A stretch of DNA of 64,000 bases from NCBI GenBank assembly GCA_030765055.1, contig CM060954.1, positions 112,456,107 through 112,520,106 on the forward strand. The letters are read 5' to 3'. This DNA is from Mantis religiosa (lineage: Eukaryota > Arthropoda > Insecta > Mantodea > Mantidae). Below, in pieces: positions 12,864-24,476 of the stretch. The notes beneath the pieces are model-generated. The model was not told where the DNA came from and did no database searches. It was given only the letters and a program-made list of their open reading frames with translations. A program made the position numbers and the translations under genes. Every line of letters starts with the position of its first letter. The first letter of the stretch is position 1.

Positions 12864-13341
12864 CTTTTAGGCGTTGATACATTTCTTTTTAAAGAAATAC
12901 TTGATTCTCCACAGCGTCTGTTTGTAAGATTACGGACCGAAAAACATTTGCGTCCAAAGAACGCCAAATCCGGCTAGTCCCAGGTTACTGGCCTTGTCGT
13001 TGCTATGGCAACTCAACATATTTTTATTGGTCCACGTCATATTTTCACTAAATAATGTTTGTTACCATATTTGGTAATATTTGTTTTGCTTTAATTCAAT
13101 ACTAAACAATTTTAACATTTAAACAATATTTCTTTAAAATGTGCAATAATATTATCATTATTAAGAACAGTAATAAAATTCCTTTTGCTTTGTTTCTATC
13201 TCTTCAATCAATATTTCACTTTCAATTCTTCATTTTAACCTGACTCCCTTTTTACTATAATCTTTTAATAATTTTCAATGAAATCTTATCTAAAATAACT
13301 GTTTCAAGATTAGTCTTTATTAATGCAACAGAATTGTAATA
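12864..13341. other. No gene seen
   Basis: AT-rich spacer between the SINE and the mariner element. No signal noted. Confidence 0.5.
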
Positions 13342-13343
13342 TA

Positions 13344-14258
13344 TGAGGGCTGTTCAATAAAGAATGATCATAATTTTTTTTGAGAACGTACCTTTACTCA
13401 TTCTCATAATTTTGATGGTCCGTCTCAAAATAGTCTCCCCTAAATGCGATGCACCTGTCCCAGCGTTTCTGCCAGTCGTCAAAGACATGCTCGAAACAAT
13501 TTTTGAGAGACCCTTCAAAATCGCCTCCGCAGCCTTCACCACTGCTTCTGATGATGGATAATGCCTCCCACGAAGGCGTTTCTTCAAGTTAGGGAATAGA
13601 AAAAAGTCACATGGGGCTAAATCCGGACTCTAGGGAGGGTGAGGGATGCACTTCACGTTGATTTTTGCAAGATATTCAGCAACAACATTGGCAATATGCG
13701 GCCTCGCATTATCGTTGTGCAGTATCCAGCCTGCTTCACGGAAATGTGTTCTTTTATTCCTGATATGGACTTGCAATGTTTTCAGGACATCCCTTTTAGT
13801 ATTGTCCAGTTACTGATGTGTGTGCAGGTACAACATGCTGATAAACCATTCCATGAATATCAAAGAATGACATGACCATAACTTTCCCAGCAGAAGCAAC
13901 CACTTTCGCTTTTTTGGGAGTTGGTGATGAAGGGGATTTCCACACTGAGCTTTGCTGTTTGCTCTGAGGATCAAAATGATGTATCCAAGTTTTATCAGCA
14001 GTGATTACGTTAGAAAGAAACTCCGGATCTTCCTCTAACATCAACTTTAACTGCATGTTACCTCCATTGCAGCGGCAGGCAATACTGAACATGTCTGAAC
14101 TTGCCTGGTTCTCACAGGCGGGAACCAGGAATACCAACAATGGAACTACTACGGCGTGTTTGTTTCACATTAAGCTAACAGAATATAATAAGTTTGAATT
14201 TTAGTGCGAAAAATTATGACCGTAAAAAATATGATAATTCTTTATTGAACAGCCCTCG
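13344..14258 (-). mobile_element. Mariner element, internally deleted
   Basis: The ends are inverted repeats of about 29 bp (GAGGGCTGTTCAATAAAGAA and onward) between TA dinucleotides (13342-13343 and 14259-14260). The minus strand encodes mariner transposase pieces: ITADKTWIHHF with the first catalytic Asp, then ILHNDNARPH (second Asp), then SPDLAPCDFFLFPNLKKR (third Asp). A stop replaces a residue just before SPDLAP and the frame shifts after VVPAHTSVTGQY. The N-terminal helix-turn-helix is deleted, so the element is 915 bp instead of about 1.3 kb. It is inactive but could still be mobilised because both ends are intact. Confidence 0.9.
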
Positions 14259-14260
14259 TA

Positions 14261-15138
14261 TTTTAAAATGTTCAATACATTAGTGATAAGACTGGTTCCA
14301 GCTTAGAAAGTTGCTACCGTTTTAAGAAATTAAGTTTTGAATGTAAATTACTTTTGAAACTGAAATTAGATTCGTCTAGTATGAAAAAAGGTATCACATT
14401 TTTGTATGGTTAGTCCACACAGAGGAATTAATTATTGACTTTCTTTAACTTGTGTAAACCCAATAGCTGGTCTTAGTTTGCATGTATATTCTATGGAGTA
14501 ACATATTTTCTAGTAAATAAGGCCTTTCGAGCAGTTATTCATTAAATTAAAAGAGACGCACATTTTCCGAAAATGTGGTTCATTATTGAGCTATGCTACG
14601 ACTGTTCAGTGCTTTATTCCATTAAAACAAGTAGACGTAGACAAACTGGTTAGTTTAGTAGTTGTCCAGTACTGCAGCGAGCTGGTGTTTACCCAACGTC
14701 TCCAAGATGACGTAAGGTCCTGAGATTCAATACAAAAACTAAATAGTTTCATCTTTAAACAGAATATTTAGTAGGCTCCAAGATGAGGCAATGAGTCGTG
14801 GCATATTTTAGACAAGTGAAAGCGAGGAAAAAGGTTCATAACTTCGGTCATACAAAGGCTTGGCGTTTTAGAAAAAAGTGTGAGAGGCCAACTTTGGTTC
14901 GTTGGAGCATTTACGTAAGTAAAACAGACTGGCGTTACGTTACTGTGTTTACTATAAGCGTCATCGTTCACTTTGATCCTTGTAATGCTACATATTAATG
15001 GAGTGTTTATTTTCTCATTATACTGCGCTTTTATGTTTGTACTTCAATCGTTGTATTTATTTAGTCATTCAGAATGCAGCACATGCTTTAAACTGTTGAA
15101 ATCCGAAATGGAAAATGATAATTGCAGATTCGTAACTA
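14261..15138. other. No gene seen
   Basis: No supported gene. Frames at 14768-14971 and 14798-14998 are antisense to each other and match nothing known. Confidence 0.45.
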
Positions 15139-16202
15139 ATCCTTGTTTCACATAAGCTTGCCCCGTATCTCTAAACGGTCACGTGACCTAATCACCTCTC
15201 ATTGGCTGCTGTTGTGGTATAGACTGTTGTGCGGTAAAAGTTAGCCGGTTATTTAACATGGTGATATATCTTTATATCCTTGAAGAGAATTGTCAAATTT
15301 ATATTTTCGTAACTGTTTGAATTAAATATATTACGCAACAGTGTTAATTTATCTGAAGTGCATGTAAATTCTTAAACGAAGTAAAGAGGAGGTTCATTTG
15401 CTTTAGCCCGCTGTTCAGATGACACAATAGCACGTGTTTTAGTGGTAGTGATGACATATTTGTTTATATGAAGTTTATCACTGACCTTGTTTAGAACTGG
15501 ATTTGTCATGTTTTGCCATTCGACGGTGTGTTGTGCCGAGTGCGAGAGCTAAACTATTTTACTGATCGTTAATTGCGCATGTACTTATATGTATAATGGC
15601 GGAGTCTACCACCAGTTTTTCGCTTAAGCATCGCAAAAGTAAACCCTTACAAAGCAGCGAAAAAAGTTGTGGTGCATGTGTTTAATTCGCTCACAGAGAA
15701 GAATGCAGATTTACCAAATTTCAGCAGATCTAATCTGTATAGATGGCTTATACAGTTGGGGTTGTGCATGCAAAAAGGGGCAAGAAAAATGTGCAAAGAG
15801 ACAGAGACGATATTGCTGTGTGGCAAAGACGTTCTTTAAGGACGATCAGACTGTACCGGGATGCAAATCTCAAACTATACTGCCTTGACGAGACTTGGGT
15901 GAATGAAGGACACACGAAAAGTAAAGTATGGCGTGACAGGATTGTAAAGACAGAACGACAAGCAATTTTGCAAGGTATGTGCTTGTTTAAAAAGTCCCAG
16001 TGGAAGTGGCCGAAGGCTGAGTTGAGTTGAGTTTCATTACAAACTTGTATTTTTGCATGCCTTCATTGTCTTACTTGTATGATTTTTTTTCAATCTTTCT
16101 GACAATTATTATGACGTTTACTGCAGGTTTAAATTTGACAGGTTGACACCGCCTATAGCCTATTGTGCGAAAGCATTAGCCAATTAGAGTGAGGGGGGAA
16201 GG
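15139..16202 (+). mobile_element. Family-1 DDE element, interior fragment
   Basis: It is co-linear with 37368-38440 (about 85-90% similar by eye), from CTAATCCTTGTTTCACATAA to GCCAATTAGAGTGAGGG. It lacks both TIRs: the left end starts abruptly at a point equivalent to 37368, and the right end is cut where a SINE-C begins. It contains the transposase remnant at 15596. Confidence 0.8.
15596..16030 (+). pseudogene. Family-1 transposase remnant (LDETW type)
   Basis: It starts MAESTTSFSLKHR, continues after frameshifts through RDDIAVWQRRSLRTIRLYRD, and reaches CLDETWVNEGHTKSKVW, the first catalytic Asp block of the DDE_3 superfamily (commonly LDETWVNAGHT). It then reads KTERQAILQG and loses similarity around the GLKNPxGKGR position seen in the second copy (37808). 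The second Asp and the final acidic residue are absent. In the second copy the helix-turn-helix region is better kept (KEVEQLCPELTVVSVGCVGT). The family function is cut-and-paste transposition in the nucleus; this copy cannot encode it. Confidence 0.75.
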
Positions 16203-16400
16203 TTTTAATGTCATGACGACAAGTTTGTCATGGTAGCTCAATGGGTTAGAGCGACTGGACGGAAACCAGGAGATCCACGGTTCAAATCCCGGGCGTGATA
16301 TTGAATTTTTCATGTTGACTCTATGAAAAGCCTTAGCCTATATGCGGCTAGTGTAAAGAAACCATTAATTTCCATCAATTAGCCACCAGTACTACTTTAG
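16203..16400 (+). mobile_element. tRNA-derived SINE-C
   Basis: It contains CATGGTAGCTCAATGGGTTA (A box), an anticodon-like arm CTGGACGGAAACCAG and GGTTCAAATCCCGG (B box). It then continues with TGAATTTTTCATGTTGACTC and CGGCTAGTGTAAAGAAACC, shared with the copy at 58579-58888. The tRNA-like head could fold, but the long shared tail marks it as a SINE rather than a tRNA gene. Confidence 0.8.
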
Positions 16401-16494
16401 ATGGTAAACGAAGCATATAAAGGGAATATTAAAAATAATAGAAAAATAAGTGCCTGTTGCCACAGTTCAGTGTTTGTTGCTAGTGCAAGTATTA

Positions 16495-17732
16495 CGAGGG
16501 ACACTATTTTTATATTTTGAGCCTTAGCAACCCTGAATGTTGCAGGTAGCATCTGATGTTTCCAATGGAAAGTTTGACATTGTTGACCAATCTACTTCAG
16601 ATATTTCGTCAATAGAGTGTCATTTGTTTTGTTTACATTAACTTGAAAATTATGTCTTATCAATAATATGGAATTAACTAGTGAGAATGTTCGTGCAATG
16701 ATTTATTACGACTTTTGACGTGGATTATCAAGACAAAAGTCATCAATCAATTAACTTCCACATTTGGTGACGAAGATCCATTCCTTGTCACTGTGAAAAG
16801 CTGGTATAACGAATTTAATCGTGACCGCTGTTCGCTCAATGATTTAAGTTCGTGAAGGCCATCCAAAATCAGTTGTTGTGTCAGAAAACACTAATGCTGT
16901 GCAAAAAGTAATAACGCAAGATTGCTATGCGACATATTGTGAGATTGAGGCAACCATAGGCATTAGTTCCACCAGCATATATAAATTGTTGAATGATTAA
17001 TTATTAAGCCGTGAGAAAGGTTGGGTCCCAATGGGATTGTTCGTGTCGGTTGGTGTACAAAAATGCTCAAATACAATGGCGGGACCTTAAAAGACGTATA
17101 TAAAACTGTAACAAGTAACGACCTATGTGTATGAGCCGGAACGTAAACAACAGTCGACTGTATGGGTGATTCAAGATGAATTACATTAAACAAAGTTGTT
17201 GGCACTCGGAGCACTTCGAAGCAAATGGTCGCCTGCTTTTTCAGCAGAATTGGCCATGTCGCAAGTGCCTTTAGAGGATCTAAAACGGTCAATTCCGAAT
17301 GGTATACAATCATTTGTTTGTTGGAAGTCTTCAGTGAAATAAGGAAAACCAAAAACCAACAAGAATTGTTCTTCATCAAGATAATGCGAGCGCGCATATA
17401 TCTCATCTAAAAGAATATTTGAAGGCTCAAAAAATCAAATTGATGGGTCATCCACCACACAGTCCTGATATGGCAACCAGTGACTTCTTTTTGTTCCCGA
17501 ACGTCAAGAATAAATTGCGTGTTCAACGATTTTCGACGGCAGAAGAAGCCTTTGATGCCTTCAAAAGCCATGTTTTGGAGGTGTCTCAAGAAGACTGATG
17601 CTTTGAAAAATGCTTCAAACGGATGCAAAAGTGTATTGGTCATAAAGGAGAATTTTTTGAAAAACAATAAAGCAGTTTTCAATCAGAAAATACTTTTAAT
17701 TGTTAGGCTCAAAATATAAATAGTGCCTCTCG
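16495..17732 (+). mobile_element. Mariner element, near full length, inactivated
   Basis: The ends CGAGGGACACTATTTTTATA and the inverse of CGAGAGGCACTATTTATATT lie between TA pairs (16493-16494 and 17733-17734). The plus strand holds a transposase remnant from 16668: MELTSENVRAMIYYDF, stop, RGLSRQ, later HPKSVVVSENTNAVQKVI and YEPERKQQSTVWV. The second Asp block is VLHQDNASAHISHL and the third is SPDMATSDFFLFPNVKNK, then QKCIGHKGEFFEKQ at the C-terminus. At least five stops and several frameshifts are present and the first Asp block is lost. Length (1238 bp) is normal for the family. Confidence 0.9.
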
Positions 17733-17734
17733 TA

Positions 17735-18577
17735 TATACAGGGAGTCCGAAAATTAGACTGACAAGCTTTGGGAGCTGATAGAAAATATTAAATAAGCAC
17801 TTTTTGTTAAGTAAAGTTCTCAGCTGCGGTACTTCGTTTAAGCGAATTGCTACCGTCCACGCAGTTTAGGTACACAAATTACGTGAATGGTCATTTAACT
17901 GTTAGAATTCACATGTTTGGGCCTTCGAAAATCCCCATGCTACATTTCAGAGATCATATCAACTGAGATTTGGTGTTAATGTGTGGGTCGGTAGTGGGAT
18001 AACTTCTTTAAGGGATCGTGAGTTTTGCTGGCCCAACTCAGTGCTTACAATAACTTATTTTTGCAACAGGTTTTGCCCGATCTAATGGAAACAGTTCCCC
18101 TTCATATTAGACAGGAGGTATGGTTTCAACATTATGGTCCACCAGCTCACTTTGGTGCTGCAGTACGTCGTTATCTTACGGCTAGATACGGCAATCACTG
18201 GATAGGCAGAGGTGGTCCTATTGCCTGGCCGGCTTGCTCCCCTAACCTTACTCCACTTTATTTGTTTTTGTGGGGTACATGACCAGAGTATGAAACAGCT
18301 GTCAAATCTGAAGAAGATCTTGTGGCACGAATAACATGCGCAACTGCCGAAATCACAGAAGTCGCTGGTGTCTTTGCGAGATTTCTGCAGAATGTCGCAC
18401 GCCGATGCACCTTGTGTTAATCGCAAAGGGCGTGCGTTCCAATATTTGCTTCGACATTAACTCGTCTAGCGCTTAAACAAAGCACCACAGCAACTAACTT
18501 TCCTTAACAAAAAGTGATAAAATCATGTTATCTATCAGATACCAAAGTTGGTCGGTCTAATTTTGGTATATCCTGTA
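17735..18577 (+). mobile_element. Tc1/mariner-related element with DUF4817-type transposase, deleted
   Basis: The ends TACAGGGAGTCCGAAAATTA and, inverted, TACAGGATATACCAAAATTA lie between TA pairs (17733-17734 and 18578-18579). The left TA is the same as the right TA of the mariner before it. The plus strand (18025-18420) encodes VLPDLMETVPLHIRQEVWFQ, then RWIGRGGP-like IGRGGPIAWPACSPNLTPLY, then a stop, then KSEEDLVARITCATAEI. Against the usual QHDGAP...SPDLTPLDFFLWG, the Asp codons are changed (HYG, SPN, PLY), so all visible catalytic positions are lost. The N-terminal half is deleted. Confidence 0.8.
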
Positions 18578-18579
18578 TA

Positions 18580-19722
18580 TGATAAAGATTTGACCATGAT
18601 TAAGCCGATTAGACCCTCTTAATTCCAAGAAGGCTAGAGTAACGATCCTCTTAACATATTTCCCTTACATTTAAAAGGAAAATAGGTAGTCAATTTGGTT
18701 CATATAGAACTTGCCCTTGTAAGAAAAGTTTCGAAGAATGGGTAGAGAAAGCCTTTTGAAAGTAGCTTCACATTCTTTTAGGAATAATATTTATTTATTT
18801 AAATTTAATACCAAGATTCATAATAATTGCGCTCGTCAAAGAGCTGCAACTCGTATTGACAACTTAAAAAACCCAGACTTTATTGAGTGTCAAAACTTTT
18901 TTCTTTTAAGTTGTTAATCTCCAAATGCAATAGATAGTCGGTTTTTAAGAATTTTTAAATTGTACCATCTTAATGTTATTATAGTCTTGAATATTTCAAT
19001 TATTTGCGAATACTGTAACCAAATATCGAATATATGAGGACATTTTTTAGTTTGCATAGTTTGACATTACAAATAATTATGATGGGAATTGTGATAAGGA
19101 TGTTGACAGTGATAACAACAGCAACATTTATTCAGTTGATACATTTGTATATACACCTACCAGTGAAAGGTAAGTTAACCTTGGAGAAAGCATTAATTTT
19201 GATTTACGATGTTAATCTGCTGCATCCTTGTTTTGTGATGGATATTACAAGCATAGCAAATTGTCAGTTTTTACACATTTCAAATGATGTAATCTTTTAA
19301 ATCAACATGTGTACATCCTATAAGTAATTTTTAAAATTGTCAACAGTTAAATCGTAAATATTTTTCGTATTAAGTCTAAATCCTTCAGTATTCCGAGATT
19401 CTCTAGTGCACAATGAGTTTATTAAACGAGTGTGAATGTTTACATGCAGTCATCTAATTTGTTAACGTGTTCGTGAAACTATATTTTGGGTTAAACCTAT
19501 ATTTTGAGCAAGAAATTAATTATTGTTGAACATTTTTGTATATGGAATGTTTTTACTGAAGGTAAAATGCAAAAAATGCACAAGTTTACAGTTTAGCAAC
19601 ATTTAAGTTTCAAAACTACAGTGCAGAGGCACAAAAGAGTAAACTTTAACTACCTTTCTAGAATTTAATCAGAATTCTGGTTATGAACATTGGTAAGAAT
19701 TTTGCCATAGTTTATTTTAATT
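18580..19722. other. No gene; weak donor-like site
   Basis: AT-rich. An 88-codon frame at 19034-19300 is hydrophobic by composition and unrecognised. AAAG|GTAAGTT at about 19167-19175 matches a 5' splice site, but no convincing upstream exon could be defined. Confidence 0.4.
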
Positions 19723-19974
19723 TAATGTCCAATTTCACCAACAGATGTTAAGACTTAACATGGGTATAACAATAGTTATAACAAAAATTGTATTTCACCA
19801 ACAAGTGTTAGCTTAACACTCGTTAAGCTAACTGTTAAATCTCATGTTAAACTAACAAGTCAAATTTCTGATGTTAGCTCCTTAACAATTGTAAATAGTC
19901 AAGATGGCGGGCGTGAACGCAGCTGCTGATGTCGATTTGCTATATTTAAGACCATATAAATGGCATCCGTAATA

Positions 19975-20200
19975 GAGTACGGCCTATGAGAAGAAATTAT
20001 TTTGAGGAGCTATAAGAACAAAATTTTCTACGGAAGTATAGACTGTCCAAATAAGTTGATATGAAGGTTACTGCGGAAGTACAAGAGAGGTTAGAACTTG
20101 CATCGAAATGAATATGCTGATCTCGCCTTTGCTTCAAGTATTAATAACTTTGCGATTTTATAATTCACTGAATTATGTGGATAATACACTGTCCACCTCC
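19975..20200 (+). pseudogene. Harbinger transposase N-terminal remnant
   Basis: The frame reads RPMRRNYFEEL, then (less clearly) FLRKYRLSK, VQERLELASK, and after a shift LISPLLQVLITLRFYNSLNY. This corresponds to the N-terminal region of HARBI1-like nucleases (usual RPR..F..L.DxEFxxRFRLSK, then LSPLLQVLIALRFYATG). In copy 3 (46590) the first part is cleaner: MRRNDFKELAEEIFLQRYRL. The DDE catalytic core is absent. In autonomous elements the nuclease acts with the Myb-like partner encoded on the other strand. Confidence 0.7.
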
Positions 20201-20289
20201 CGTCTTGAAACGTTCAAGTCACGCGTCCCTTGTACTTCTTCGCACCTCGTTTTAAATTTACGTAATACTGAAGAACATATTTCGTGTTT

Positions 20290-20567
20290 CTAGTAATGAC
20301 ACACGAATTTGAATTAAATTCATTTCCAATTTTTTCCTACGTGACATCCTTCTCTTTCACATTCACCGCATCCGTCCTCTTACTTTCCACGATGTCCATG
20401 TATTTCGTCACCAATTCAATTAACAATTCTTTCTCCATGGATGAGAAATTTGTCTCATGGCTTTTGTTTACGATTTTGTCTATCCGCCATTGTTTTAGCT
20501 GTGTGCAGACGTAAATGAAAACAAAAGCGCATCGCAGTACGTTCAGAAAATAATACGACCCATCCAT
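20290..20567 (-). pseudogene. Harbinger Myb/SANT-like DNA-binding protein remnant
   Basis: On the minus strand SSMEKELLIELVTKYMDIVE is followed by SKRTDAVNVKEKDVTW and, past the open frame, NLKRGAKKYK. This pattern (EKxLLxELVxKYxxIIExKKTD...W..I...NLKxRAKK) is that of the Myb/SANT-like protein of Harbinger elements, which binds element ends and brings in the nuclease. The end of the motif falls in the ~165-bp junction unit. It is truncated and not functional as it stands. Confidence 0.75.
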
Positions 20568-20741
20568 AGCCTTCTATAGCTGTAGTATTTACAAGTTTCT
20601 TGGCGTTAACACTTGTTTGTTAACATTTTCAGAAAACAGTTTGGTGAAATGCAAGAAATTTAAGAGCTTTGTTAGCGCTGTTGCATTTGTTACGTTACAT
20701 TTGTTAACGTCGATTTTAACATCTGTTGGTGAAATTGGGCA

Positions 20742-20944
20742 TAAGTCATATTGGACGAAATGAAATAGGTGAAATTATGCTCAAATGGGCCCAGGGCTCG
20801 GTGTTACCCGACATTCATATTATAGGATGAGGGAAAAACTCCGGAAATAAACCTTATCCATACAGCTCGTCCTGGCCGAGATTCGAATATGGGACCTCTT
20901 GATCGTGAAGCAGTCACGCTACCACCTACGTTAAAGAGGCGGAT
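20742..20944 (-). mobile_element. SINE-A fragment beside the Harbinger copy
   Basis: Read from the right on the minus strand it has an A-box region, CAAGAGGTCCCATATTCGAATCTCGG-like head (diverged B box ATTCGAATCTC), then AAGGTTTATTTCCGGAG and GAATGTCGGGTAACACCG. It aligns with SINE-A copies at 25111, 26449 and 54142 but is more diverged. It starts exactly at the TAA duplication of the Harbinger element; the SINE tail expected on the other side of that element is not there. Confidence 0.7.
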
Positions 20945-22407
20945 TTACCATACGTTAGATTTAGATTTTTTATGTATTGTTTTAAATGATATGCAATAAA
21001 AATGTGCACGCTTTCGTTTAACAAGTGGGAGGGCTCCGTAAGTCTTATTCAGAATTTCGATTAATACTGTGCTAACTTTAGTTACCTAATAGATGCTTAA
21101 CGGTGTATATTGTGAGTCTGAGTAAGTAGGAACTATAAATAAACCCGACAGTTTAGGCCATTACCCAAAAAGCTTGCTAAAACAGCTATTCATCATTTTG
21201 TTTAAGGTATAGCAAAGTCAACCGCAAAGATTTAAACAAATGAATGCTTTCAGTAACTCACCTAAACTCGTACTTCATCTGTTCTGTTTGCGCGTTCGCG
21301 AAGGCCGCATCGCCGACCTGACCTGTTTACTTTTTGTGGTTGCGATCTCATTAATTTTACAAATGAGTCGAGCGAAGAAGACTGGTACAACTGTCTGACG
21401 GTTGAGACGGGCTCCAGCATTGCCTTCAACTGTATCACCGAGTCGACAGCGAGAATCGAAACTGCTTTTACCAGTTTTTACTTTCTCTACTATTTATCCA
21501 CAGTGAATAGTATACAAACTCCTCGCAAATTTCACTATAAATGCACGTTTTGAAATCTCCTGATAAAGTTTTTAGAAAGTGGTGTGCACACACGCTCCTG
21601 TCTATGCCCTTGAACAACAAAAGAGTTAAAAAGTTGAACGTTGATTAAATATTAAACCTGAACTCAGAAAAGTCACCGCTCCAAAACTACTACTAATACT
21701 ACGTGGAGAAGGTTTCGTTATCCTTTTTATTTTCCCAAAATGTCTTGCATTTAATTAAACCACTTAATGACAGTTATAGCTGTAATTTTATGGAACTAGC
21801 TTGTGAGGTCCAACACATTCTGAATGACTTTTACAATTGTTTATCCGTAAGAGATAGGCACAATGTTGCCACAGAAAATTGACAGTGAAACCTGCCTAAA
21901 ACTGACCGCTTATATGACAGAAACCTGGAAAAACGGAAAATAAATTTTTGAACGGAGCAATTTTGCATGTAAAATTATACTTTTAAGCTGGAAAACTTCC
22001 TAACGCAGCGGAAATACTTTTTGAGAACCGGTTGCCTAAATAACGTGATTAAAACGGATTACTTTATGTGTAATGGGTTACAACGTACATATTTTAAAAC
22101 GTATAATAATTTTGAGGGCGACTGTACTTGCGCCGAAGTTTCATGAGCCTTAAAGTCATACACTGTAATCCTTCGAGAGAAAAAAGCAAAACAAACCATC
22201 AGCTCTCCAAACTCTCTTCCAACACATAAGGGTACAACTATTTTGCAGCACGTTCATTCTCAGTTTTGTTGGTACAAGTGATCAAGTACGAGTTAAAGAA
22301 AACTGTAAACTTTGGTGATTTAAAAAATATAGTTTGTGTGCACAAATTCTGTAAAATGAATTCTGTAGCAGGATTTCTCCGTTTTTGTGCACATGCGATG
22401 TTGAATA
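20945..22407. other. No gene seen
   Basis: No supported gene. A 5' splice-like TTTAG|GTGAGT on the minus strand (21254-21266) lacks an associated exon. A GC-richer patch at 21290-21480 is unassigned. Confidence 0.45.
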
Positions 22408-22409
22408 TA

Positions 22410-23730
22410 TGAGGGGGGGGGGACCCAAAAGAAACCGGATTGTTGTCATAAAAACTTTATTGATGAACCTTTTTACAAAATTACTTCAGTCACCTTCAAA
22501 ATACTCTCCATTACATGCGATGCACTTGTCAAGTCTTTTCCCACTGTTGGAAGCATGTTTGGAACTCTTCAAGTTTGATATTGTCCAGTGCCCTTTGCAA
22601 AGCTGTTTTTACCGCCTCCACATCGTCATAACGCTCCCCTTTCAGCTTTTTTTTTTTTTTTTTTTTTTTTTCATTCGTGGAATTAGGAAAAAGTCGCACG
22701 GGGCTAGGTCCGGCGAATACGGAGCGTGGGGAACGACAGACCACCTCTGAGATGCCAAATAGTGGGTCACTCGTAAGGTCGTGTGTGCTGGAGCCTTGTC
22801 GTGATGCAGAAACCAGTCACCTGATCGCCAAAGTTCCGGGCGTTTCCTCCTCACATACTCTCGCAGACACCTTAAAACGAGTCTGTCCAGGGGGTACGAA
22901 TTCCCGATGCAAAATTCCACGAACATCAAAAAATACAATGATCATCGTCTTCACATTTGACCTCACTTGCCTTGCTTTTTTTGGTCTGGGAGAGTTGGAA
23001 GTCCTTCACTGGTTTGACGCTTGCTTGGTTTCTGGGTCATACCCGTAACACAGACTCTCATCCCTTGTAATGACTTTTTTTCAAGAAGTTTGGATCACGT
23101 CCAATCAAGTTCTGACACACATTCATGAGGATGGTTTTGTGCTCCTGTGTGAGAAGGCGCGGATCAAATTTAGTGGCAACACGTCTCATGTACAAATCCT
23201 CCCTCAAATCCGCTTGCACGAGCTCCAACTGATTCCTGTCGCTGCTGAAATTTGCTCGATCGTTTGGCGACGATCCTCCTTGATCTTTTGGCGGACCTTT
23301 TCAATGTTCTTCTCTTTTCGCGATGTTGAAGGGCGTCCAGAACGAGCTTGGTCTTCAACACACATCTCACCACGTTTAAAGCTCCCAATCCACTCGAAAA
23401 CCTGTGTGCAGCTCATAGCGTCCTCCTGGAAAGTTTCCCGAAGCATTTGGTGTGTCTCCGTACAGTTTTTTTTTTTTTTTTTTTTTTTTTAAGCAGGAAA
23501 CAAAATTTCACACACACACTTTGTTCTTTTAAAGTTGTCATAACGACTTTACAAGGTTAACCCGCCAACAGTCAGAGAAACCCAATACCACACTTGTACG
23601 TTCAGCTCTACACTGACGCCGTCTGCACAGCTGTTTCATGAAGGTTTCTACTAACACCATCTAGCGTGAGAACCCTGCACTACGTCTACGAGTGGCATGC
23701 CCTCGGTGTCCGGTTTTGGGTCCCTCCTCG
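22410..23730 (-). mobile_element. Mariner element, full length, with A-tract expansions
   Basis: The inverted ends GAGGGGGGGGGGACCCAAAA and CGAGGAGGGACCCAAAACCG lie between TA pairs (22408-22409 and 23731-23732). The minus strand encodes most of a mariner transposase: LRETFQEDAMSCTQVFEWIG, KRGEMCVEDQARSGRPSTSR (helix-turn-helix and linker), ITRDESLCYGYDPETKQ (first Asp), FLHHDKAPAHT (second Asp), SPDLAPCDFFL (third Asp), DDVEAVKTALQRALDNIK (C-terminus). All three Asp codons remain but frames change between them. Two runs of more than 20 A in the coding sense (22648-22671 and 23466-23490) replace ordinary lysine codons and cause shifts. Confidence 0.9.
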
Positions 23731-23732
23731 TA

Positions 23733-24476
23733 TGCAGACAGTTGCAGATCGGAAAGGGAAAACTGAAATAAATAGTAACTGGGCGATAAATTACAATTTA
23801 TATATATGTAAAGTTGGGAATATAGTATATAATACATATTAGCCTTTATTATTTACATTTCATTCTATATTATTCCTTCTGTAAACCCGTGCGACTGTTT
23901 CGTTATTTCTTTGTATTCAAACATAATCCTTTGTAAGATAGAAACCTGTTAAACGGAAAATAAATTCTGGAACGATCGTGTTCCGTTTTAAAGAAGTTTT
24001 ACTGTATATCATTAAGGTATACTATTTGTAAAATTTTTGTGATTTTAAAGTGAAAATGAGATGCCCGTGCTACTGGGTAAAATGCTATTAATTGCATAGG
24101 ATACTCAAGTCTACGCTGTAAATGGATATTAATAGAATTTCTGCAAGTCGGGATACTAGATATTTGTAAAGCTGCTTAACTTACACATATTTTTCGTTGG
24201 TAAAATAATTGATTAAAGAGGAAAAGAAGCTTTTATTTGATAATTGTTCTAAACAACACGTAGAAATCTGGAAGTACGGAATAAAAGCATTCGGAATTAA
24301 GTAAGCGAAAGGAAAACTTTAGCTACTTAGCTATTTAGATAATATTCTGATGGTGTGATTTAGCAGAAAATTAATTTTGTCGTTTGAGTGTCTCAATTTT
24401 AACATTAATCATACTTTGGACTGCCAAAGTCGTTTTCCTTTCGCGGCCGTTTAGTTTTAAATATTGAAGTACTTAC
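23733..24476. other. No gene seen
   Basis: AT-rich, possibly intron of the exon that follows on the minus strand. Nothing else noted. Confidence 0.4.

Larger units (their letters stand above)
19726..20741 (+). mobile_element. Harbinger-type element derivative, copy 2 (complete ends)
   Basis: The ends TGTCCAATTTCACCAACAGA and, inverted, TGCCCAATTTCACCAACAGA are flanked by TAA on both sides (19723-19725 and 20742-20744), the 3-bp duplication of PIF/Harbinger. Subterminal inverted motifs (GATGTTAAGACTTAACA) extend inward. It carries a transposase N-terminal remnant on the plus strand and a Myb/SANT-like remnant on the minus strand, arranged convergently with the middle of both genes removed. 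The junction unit (20090-20271) is present once. At 1016 bp it is about one third of a typical autonomous element. Confidence 0.88.

Noticed and set aside
16230..16305. tRNA gene in the SINE-C head (also 56760 and 56930)
   Set aside because: Several copies with identical non-tRNA tails, and the anticodon loop reads GGA with poor acceptor pairing; tRNA-derived SINE is the simpler reading.
19034..19175. Exon ending at AAAG|GTAAGTT
   Set aside because: The donor is good, but no acceptor with a protein-like segment could be paired to it.
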